Source: Sporosarcina sp.
Lineage (GTDB): Bacteria > Bacillota > Bacilli > Bacillales_A > Planococcaceae
DNA length: 64,000 nucleotides
NCBI RefSeq assembly: GCF_029257255.1
Contig: NZ_JARICI010000004.1
Location: forward strand, 62,001-126,000
Direction of reading: 5' to 3'
Within the stretch, counting starts at the first letter, position 1, and each line of letters opens with the position of its first letter. Below the pieces are notes generated by a model, which did no database searches, had not been told where the DNA came from, and saw nothing but the letters and a program-made list of their open reading frames with translations. The translations under genes and the position numbers were made by a program. Shown one piece after another: positions 58,824 to 64,000 of this stretch.

Positions 58824-60878
58824 TTATTCAAAAAACGAAAAAGGAAACAACTCCAGTTTTGATTCTTTCTTTTTATCTGAATTTTGTTCTCTTAATGAAC
58901 GATCGGTGCACAGTTTTTTTGGTGCGTCTTTGTCTTTTACATACACTACCCGCTGTTTTGGGCATTCATTCACCGCGATGCCACCTGTCTCGATATCGAC
59001 AATCACGCTTTGAACGCCCGTAGGAGGCAGGAATGGCTCAGGTATGCTTCCTTCATGGACGGTTTCCATAAAATCGATCCAGATTTTCTTTGATGCAGCT
59101 TTGTCATTCAGATTTTCAAGTTGTTTACCCCGGTCGAACCCCGTCCAAATTCCAGCTGTCAATGAAGGGGAAAAACCGATTAAGTACTGATCAGAAATCG
59201 TTGTGCCGGACTTCGCTGCATACGGTCGCGATTGTTTTGGCCGCATCGATAATCCAGTGGAAGATAGATAGTCGCTGAAGACCGGGTCGAACATGCCGGT
59301 CATCATTTGTGATAATACAAAAGCATCTTGTACCGACATGATTTGCTTCGGCTTTTTAGCTTTGTGCTCATAGACAACTTTTCCTGTCGCATCCGTAATG
59401 GACAGGATCATCTGCGGTTCAACCTCAGCGCCTTTGGACGCGATACGGTTATAAGCGTTCGTCATTTCCATCAGCGTCACATCGGATGTTCCAAGTGCAA
59501 CGGCGGGTGATTCCTGAAACGATACATCAATCCCGAGGCGCTGCGCCATTTTGGTATAGGGTTTATAACCGATTTGCTCGAGCGTTTTCACTGCATAAAT
59601 ATTATCGGAAATCGCCATCGCCTGTGCCAATGAAATCGGCTTGCCCGCAAACTTGCCGTTAATATTGCTCGGTTCATACGTCGAGCGGCCTTCATCATAG
59701 GTGAAAATCGTTTTCTCGGCAGTCATGAACGTCAGCGGATTAAATCCATTTTCAAGAGCCGCCGCGTATAAAATCGGCTTCATTGCGGAACCGGGCTGCC
59801 GTTTTGCCTGTGTAACCCGATTGAATGAACTATCCGCAAAATTCACTCCGCCAACCATTGACGTAACAAATCCCGTGTCTGCCTCCATCGAAACGAATCC
59901 AACCTGCAAATCATTATCGGGCATCCACTGTCCAATGACGTCTTCTGCGGTTTTTTGATGATGCTGATTAAGTGTAGTACGGATTCTCCAGCCGCCTTCA
60001 GCAGGCACACGGCCTTTTGCGATCAACAGTTCTTCCGCTTGCTGCCAGGCTGCGTCTAAGAAGTATGGAGCAACTTGCTTCACGTCTTTCCAGCTTTCTG
60101 TTTTCAAAACGATAGGCTCATCTGTTGCGCGCTTTTTTTGACTCTCAGAAATATAACCGCCGCCCTCCATCTGATTCAGCACGAGCAACTGTCGATTGCG
60201 GGAGTTCTCCGGATTTGCAAGCGGCGAATAAAGGGAAGGGCCTTTCGCAATTGCCGCAATCGTAGCGGCTTCTTCAAGTGTCAGTTCTTTCGCTGACTTT
60301 GAAAAGTAAAAACGGCTCGCTGCCTCTACTCCGTACATTCCGTGGCCGAAATAGACTGTATTCAAATAGCCTTCTAAAATCGTATCCTTGTCGTAGAACA
60401 CTTCTAAACGATAGGCAAATAAAGCTTCATTAATTTTTCTGGTCCATGATTTTTCATGTGTCAGATACAAGTTTCGTGCATATTGCTGGGTAATCGTACT
60501 GGCTCCCTGCGCCTTACTCATCGTTTTGACGTCTTTCAGCACGGCTCCTGCAATCCGTTTATAATCAAATCCGTTATGCTCGAAAAATTTCCGGTCCTCT
60601 GTCGCGACAAAAGCGTCTGACAGAAACGGTGAAATATCGGAAAGCTTCATCCAATATCTGCGCTGCTGTGAGAAGTGGTCGCCGATCTGGTTTCCACTAT
60701 GATCCAGAAAAAGAGAGGCTTTCGGCACGCTTAATGAAGGTGCTCCAAGTATCTGTGCGTAAAGCCGGAGCGCGATCAATACGGTGACGGCGGCTGTAGT
60801 CATCATGATTGTCAGCGAGAAAAATCGTTTTCTGATCTTTTTTCTATTGGTAGATTTAATATAGTCGGTACGTTTCAT
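58824..60878 (-). CDS. pbpG: Class A penicillin-binding protein PbpG (YwhE)
   Basis: A 684-residue bifunctional peptidoglycan synthase. A short cytoplasmic tail and one membrane helix (about residues 22-45) precede the GT51 glycosyltransferase domain (EDRKFFEHNGFD, GASTITQQYARNLYL) and the transpeptidase domain with SAMK (nucleophile Ser), SDN and KSGTT motifs. In B. subtilis PbpG is made in the forespore under SigF and helps build the spore germ-cell wall. The next genes (ywhD, ywiB, argS) match that location. The start at 60878 is preferred over 60890 for its spacing to GGGATGGGATG, but the choice is uncertain. Confidence 0.9.
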   Translation of the reverse strand: MKRTDYIKSTNRKKIRKRFFSLTIMMTTAAVTVLIALRLYAQILGAPSLSVPKASLFLDHSGNQIGDHFSQQRRYWMKLSDISPFLSDAFVATEDRKFFEHNGFDYKRIAGAVLKDVKTMSKAQGASTITQQYARNLYLTHEKSWTRKINEALFAYRLEVFYDKDTILEGYLNTVYFGHGMYGVEAASRFYFSKSAKELTLEEAATIAAIAKGPSLYSPLANPENSRNRQLLVLNQMEGGGYISESQKKRATDEPIVLKTESWKDVKQVAPYFLDAAWQQAEELLIAKGRVPAEGGWRIRTTLNQHHQKTAEDVIGQWMPDNDLQVGFVSMEADTGFVTSMVGGVNFADSSFNRVTQAKRQPGSAMKPILYAAALENGFNPLTFMTAEKTIFTYDEGRSTYEPSNINGKFAGKPISLAQAMAISDNIYAVKTLEQIGYKPYTKMAQRLGIDVSFQESPAVALGTSDVTLMEMTNAYNRIASKGAEVEPQMILSITDATGKVVYEHKAKKPKQIMSVQDAFVLSQMMTGMFDPVFSDYLSSTGLSMRPKQSRPYAAKSGTTISDQYLIGFSPSLTAGIWTGFDRGKQLENLNDKAASKKIWIDFMETVHEGSIPEPFLPPTGVQSVIVDIETGGIAVNECPKQRVVYVKDKDAPKKLCTDRSLREQNSDKKKESKLELFPFSFFE

Positions 60879-61039
60879 TGAACATCCCATCCCGTTCCAT
60901 TCAAGTATCTTTTGTTAGTATGGTATGGTTCTTGCCGGATTAAACGGCAAGTGGGAAAAAGTTTAGGCGCGGTAACATTGAAAGTACCGGCTGAAGAAGT
61001 GTATAATGAGTGAATCTATCTACATAAGGCGGTGATCGA

Positions 61040-61468
61040 ATGGAAGCACCAAATCAGCAGCAAACGGTGCAGGTCCGGCTCCGTTCTGTAATTCAGCATC
61101 CTGGACAGTCGGCAGAAGCGCATGAAATGCAGGCAAAAGGCCGGGTTATCGAAAAAAAGGGGCAGGCTTATCTGTTGTTTGAGGAATTGACAGAAGGAAT
61201 GCCGGCGGTTCGCACGACAGTGAAACTGCATGCAGAAGACGCCTTCATTATGCGAAAGGGCGGCGTGCAGATGAGACTGCCTTTCCGGCAAGACGATGCA
61301 CGTTTCGGCACATACGGAAATGGCCCGGCTGTCATGGATTTGCTGGTCAATACGAAGGAGCTTCATTGGACACCGGGACGGTTTTCAGTAGCTTATGATT
61401 TACATGCAGAAGGCAATTTACTCGGGAAACATCAATTGACAATAACCTATTCGGAGGTACCAAAATGA
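61040..61468 (+). CDS. ywiB: DUF1934 protein YwiB
   Basis: A 142-residue beta-barrel (calycin-like) protein of the DUF1934/YwiB family; [20 protein letters not shown] and [20 protein letters not shown] are its conserved strands. No function is known. It overlaps argS by four bases (ATGA), the arrangement seen in B. subtilis. AAGGCGGTGATC precedes the ATG. Confidence 0.9.
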   Translation: MEAPNQQQTVQVRLRSVIQHPGQSAEAHEMQAKGRVIEKKGQAYLLFEELTEGMPAVRTTVKLHAEDAFIMRKGGVQMRLPFRQDDARFGTYGNGPAVMDLLVNTKELHWTPGRFSVAYDLHAEGNLLGKHQLTITYSEVPK

Positions 61469-63132
61469 ATGCAGTGGAACAGATTCAGCAGGAAATAAAA
61501 ACAGCGTTGCAGCAGGCAATTGAAAAAGCAGGCTTAGTGGAACAGGCAGATATGCCAGAAATTAAGTTGGAATCACCGAAAAACAAAGAGAATGGGGATT
61601 ACGCAGCGAACATCGCGATGCAGTTGACGAAACTGGCGAAGAAACCACCGCGTGCCATTGCGGAAGAGATTTTGGAGCATCTGGATACAGCAGATACAGC
61701 AATCGAATCAATCGAAATTGCAGGACCGGGCTTCTTGAATATCCGTGTGAAAGCAGATAGTTTGGCAGATGTCGTCAAATTCGTGCTCGATCAGGGCAGC
61801 GAGTATGGCCGTTCAGAAAGCGGACAGAATCAGAAAGTACAAGTGGAATTCGTCTCGGCGAACCCTACAGGTGACTTGCACCTCGGACATGCGCGCGGTG
61901 CGTCTTTAGGTGATTCATTATGCAATATCCTTGATCTCGCGGGTTACGATGTGTCACGCGAATACTATATAAATGATGCTGGAAATCAAATTAATAACCT
62001 CGCTAAATCAATCGAAGTCCGTTATTTCGAAGCGCTTGGTTTGGAGAAGGAAATGCCGGAAGACGGTTATCGCGGCGCAGACATCATTGGGATCGCGAAA
62101 GAACTTGCCAATGAACATGGCGATCGTTATACAAAAGTTTCCGAAGAAGAACGTCTGGCGTTTTTCCGCGAACATGGTCTGCAGATCGAACTAGATAAGC
62201 TGAAGAAAGACTTGGCGGACTTCCGCGTTCATTTTGACAATTGGTTCTCTGAAACGTCGTTATACAATAACGGCAAGATTGAAGTCGCACTTGATAAATT
62301 GCGTGAAAACGGCCATGTCTATGAAGAAGACGGCGCAACTTGGTTCCGTTCCACAACATTTGGCGATGATAAGGACCGTGTTTTGATCAAACAAGATGGA
62401 TCATTCACATACTTAACGCCGGATATCGCGTATCACGAAGATAAACTACGCCGCGGTTTCGATAAGCTCATCAACATTTGGGGCGCTGACCATCACGGCT
62501 ATATTCCGCGTATGAAAGCAGCAATCCAGGCGCTCGGCTATGACCGGGACACGTTGGAAGTAGAAGTCGCGCAAATGGTGCAGCTCTACAAAGACGGCGA
62601 AAAGTTCAAGATGAGCAAACGCACAGGAAAAGCTGTCACACTGCGTGAATTAGTAGAAGAAGTAGGCTTAGATGCGGTACGTTATTTCTTCGCTATGCGT
62701 TCAGGCGATGCACAAATGGACTTCGACTTAGACTTGGCAGTTTCCAAGTCCAATGAAAATCCTGTCTACTATGCACAGTACGCACATGCGCGCATCTGCT
62801 CGATCTTACGTCAGGCAAAAGAGCAGAACATGCAGCCATCTACTGTTAACGTTACATTGCTGACAGACGAAAAAGAACTGGAACTATTGAAGAAACTAGG
62901 CGACTTCCCGAAACTAGTAAGTGACGCAGCCCGCCTGCGCGCACCGCACAGAATCACAACGTACATCCAGGAACTAGCTGCTACATTCCATAGCTTCTAC
63001 AACGCCAATAAAGTATTGGATCCGGAAAACAAAGACCTGTCTGAAGCTAGACTGGCGTTGATTACCGCAACCAAAACGACCATTGCGAATGCCCTTAAAC
63101 TAATTGGCGTAGAAGCACCGGAACGTATGTAA
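61465..63132 (+). CDS. argS: Arginyl-tRNA synthetase
   Basis: A 555-residue class I aminoacyl-tRNA synthetase. The N-terminal additional domain is followed by the HIGH-type motif HLGH (residues 139-142 in [14 protein letters not shown]), the arginine-site stretch [12 protein letters not shown], a KMSK motif ([14 protein letters not shown]) and the C-terminal anticodon-binding domain ending APERM. It is translationally coupled to ywiB. A strong terminator follows. Confidence 0.97.
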   Translation: MNAVEQIQQEIKTALQQAIEKAGLVEQADMPEIKLESPKNKENGDYAANIAMQLTKLAKKPPRAIAEEILEHLDTADTAIESIEIAGPGFLNIRVKADSLADVVKFVLDQGSEYGRSESGQNQKVQVEFVSANPTGDLHLGHARGASLGDSLCNILDLAGYDVSREYYINDAGNQINNLAKSIEVRYFEALGLEKEMPEDGYRGADIIGIAKELANEHGDRYTKVSEEERLAFFREHGLQIELDKLKKDLADFRVHFDNWFSETSLYNNGKIEVALDKLRENGHVYEEDGATWFRSTTFGDDKDRVLIKQDGSFTYLTPDIAYHEDKLRRGFDKLINIWGADHHGYIPRMKAAIQALGYDRDTLEVEVAQMVQLYKDGEKFKMSKRTGKAVTLRELVEEVGLDAVRYFFAMRSGDAQMDFDLDLAVSKSNENPVYYAQYAHARICSILRQAKEQNMQPSTVNVTLLTDEKELELLKKLGDFPKLVSDAARLRAPHRITTYIQELAATFHSFYNANKVLDPENKDLSEARLALITATKTTIANALKLIGVEAPERM

Positions 63133-63150
63133 TATAAAACTGCACAAACC

Positions 63151-63190
63151 AAGCCAAGTGAAAGCCCGCAAACTTTCACTTGGCTTTTTT
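63151..63190 (+). terminator. Terminator of argS
   Basis: AAGCCAAGTGAAAG/CTTTCACTTGGCTT with an eight-base loop and six T residues. Confidence 0.93.
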
Positions 63191-63346
63191 CGTTGGAGCT
63201 TATTTAGGAGTCATTCTTTTAATACCTACTTCAATGAGCTGCAATAGATTTCTTCCCCATAGTAAGTAGGGGGTGAAGCACAAATCCCCAACTGAACTAA
63301 AACTCCAAATAATCACTTTACAACTGTACAACCCTGTATTATGTAG

Positions 63347-63352
63347 TATAAT
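63347..63352 (+). promoter_or_regulatory. Probable -10 box of the cobalamin-riboswitch transcript
   Basis: TATAAT about 30 bp before the riboswitch fold. The -35 region at the right distance (CTGTAC) is poor. Nothing else is seen in 63191-63346. Confidence 0.45.
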
Positions 63353-63382
63353 GAAACACGATTACAAATTACATATATTTCA

Positions 63383-63558
63383 TAAGGTTCTCTAATCAAA
63401 ATAGAGATGAAAAGGGAAATCGGTTCAATGCCGATGCGGTCCCGCCACTGTAAGTGCTAAGCACGAGCCAGGTACCTGCCTTAATGGAATTCAGTTCCGC
63501 AACAGCCTACGAGGATAGGTAAAGTGGAGAAGCCTCTCTTGGACTTCATCCGCCTAAT
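63383..63558 (+). promoter_or_regulatory. Cobalamin riboswitch
   Basis: The leader has the sequence landmarks of the adenosylcobalamin riboswitch: a first paired region around AAGGTTCTCTAATC, then GATGAAAAGGGAAATCGGT, ATGCCGATGCGGTCCCGCCA, the B12 box GCCACTGTAAG (63444-63454) and GAGCCAGGTACCTGCC. It lies directly upstream of an intrinsic terminator and of a BtuF-like gene, so cobalamin binding should favour termination and shut off B12 uptake. Confidence 0.92.
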
Positions 63559-63587
63559 CCTTCGAAATGTTCGAAGGGTTTTTTTCG
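63559..63587 (+). terminator. Riboswitch-controlled terminator
   Basis: CCTTCGAA, three-base loop, TTCGAAGG, then seven T residues, between the B12 riboswitch and the first codon. Confidence 0.88.
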
Positions 63588-63634
63588 TGCTTGCAGCTGT
63601 AATCGAACACAATCGCTAAAGGGGGAAACATTAG

Positions 63635-64000
63635 ATGAAGAAAATTTGGCAGCTGTTACTCACAGCAATGCTTGCCGTTCTGCTTCTTGCAGCATGCGGT
63701 AACGATACAAAAAAAGAGGAAACGCCGGCTGATTCTGACAAAACAGCAGAAGAAACAAACGCAGATCAGAAAGAAGTGGAAGGTGCAGAGGAAACCAAGT
63801 ATCCTTACACAATAAATGATTCAGCAGGAGAAGACATCACGTTTGAAAAAGCTCCTGAAAAAGTAATCTCACTGGTCCCGAGCAACACAGAAATTTTATT
63901 CGGAATTGGTGCTGGCGATAAAGTAATCGCTGTAACGGAAAACGATGATTATCCTGAAGAAGCAACGAAGTTGGATACAGTAGGTGATTTTACCGTTAAC
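63635..64000 (+). CDS. btuF: Cobalamin ABC transporter substrate-binding lipoprotein (BtuF-like), 3'-truncated
   Basis: The first 122 residues of a substrate-binding protein that runs off the window. The signal peptide ends in the lipobox LLAAC (residues 17-21), followed by an acidic linker and the start of a Fhu/BtuF-type domain (YTINDSAGEDITFEKAPEKV, then ISLVPSNTEILFGIGAGDKV). On its own the domain could bind B12 or a siderophore; the upstream cobalamin riboswitch makes B12 the likely ligand. The permease and ATPase genes are expected next. AAAGGGGG precedes the ATG. Confidence 0.9.
   Translation, partial: MKKIWQLLLTAMLAVLLLAACGNDTKKEETPADSDKTAEETNADQKEVEGAEETKYPYTINDSAGEDITFEKAPEKVISLVPSNTEILFGIGAGDKVIAVTENDDYPEEATKLDTVGDFTVN

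Overview
The window is a chromosomal segment of an endospore-forming Bacillales bacterium, most likely a member of the Planococcaceae close to Sporosarcina. The evidence is gene content and order. From about 45.9 kb to 63.1 kb the genes follow the Bacillus subtilis ywd-ywf-ywg-ywh-ywi-argS neighbourhood (pdxK, ung, ywdI, ywdK, gerQ, hemQ, pta, lipL, rsfA, ywfO, ywgA, ywhB, ywhD, pbpG, ywiB, argS). It includes the spore genes gerQ and rsfA, bacillithiol synthesis (bshB2/yojF) and Gram-positive ribosome binding sites throughout. The genus is an inference; no rRNA gene is present to settle it.

Layout. 0-4 kb: the 3' part of a DHA2 drug exporter, a SEC-C/TPR-like protein and a small membrane protein. 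4.2-8.1 kb: a three-gene operon that reads as lysine degradation through allysine (aldehyde dehydrogenase, lysine 6-dehydrogenase, glutaryl-CoA-dehydrogenase-like enzyme). 8.5-16.3 kb: an SDR oxidoreductase, an aminotransferase, a TetR regulator with YhgE/Pip and two matching operator-like palindromes, a thioesterase, a VOC protein and an L,D-transpeptidase. 16.5-32.7 kb: a secreted beta-propeller, a PAS/degenerate-GGDEF/EAL phosphodiesterase, a DMT transporter, a heterodimeric BmrCD-like ABC exporter, lipoproteins, tRNA-Ala(GGC), an amidase, a nitroreductase, an M20 dipeptidase, a CNNM/CorC protein and an ECF sigma factor. 33-44.5 kb: a PseG-like protein, a cation/proton antiporter, YbaK, YczE, and an accessory stretch of orphan lipoproteins and membrane proteins containing a second ECF sigma/anti-sigma pair, ending with a P-loop ATPase that has a degenerate N-terminal duplicate. 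44.6-63.1 kb: the conserved housekeeping block. 63.2 kb to the end: a cobalamin riboswitch and the start of a BtuF-like lipoprotein.

The most unusual content lies between the genes. Four loci (about 8.2, 10.9, 44.5 and 51.0 kb) carry arrays of short conserved motifs spaced exactly 21 bp apart, in two motif classes: CG[CA]ACCAAA-like and TATGATCA/TATGAGCG-like. The full arrays have seven units. In the three class-1 arrays the order of variant units is conserved (fourth unit ACCTTT-like, seventh unit ATT) although the 12-bp linkers have diverged. At each locus one array starts about 20-40 bp beyond an intrinsic terminator and points in the direction of the transcript that ends there. I know of no description of this element. 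Separately, GC-rich Bacillaceae-type interspersed repeats occur at 32.8, 33.3 and 57.4 kb, with decayed fragments elsewhere and an unrelated element at 54.8 kb.

The other features form ordinary metabolic and envelope modules. No prophage, transposase, CRISPR array or restriction system was found.
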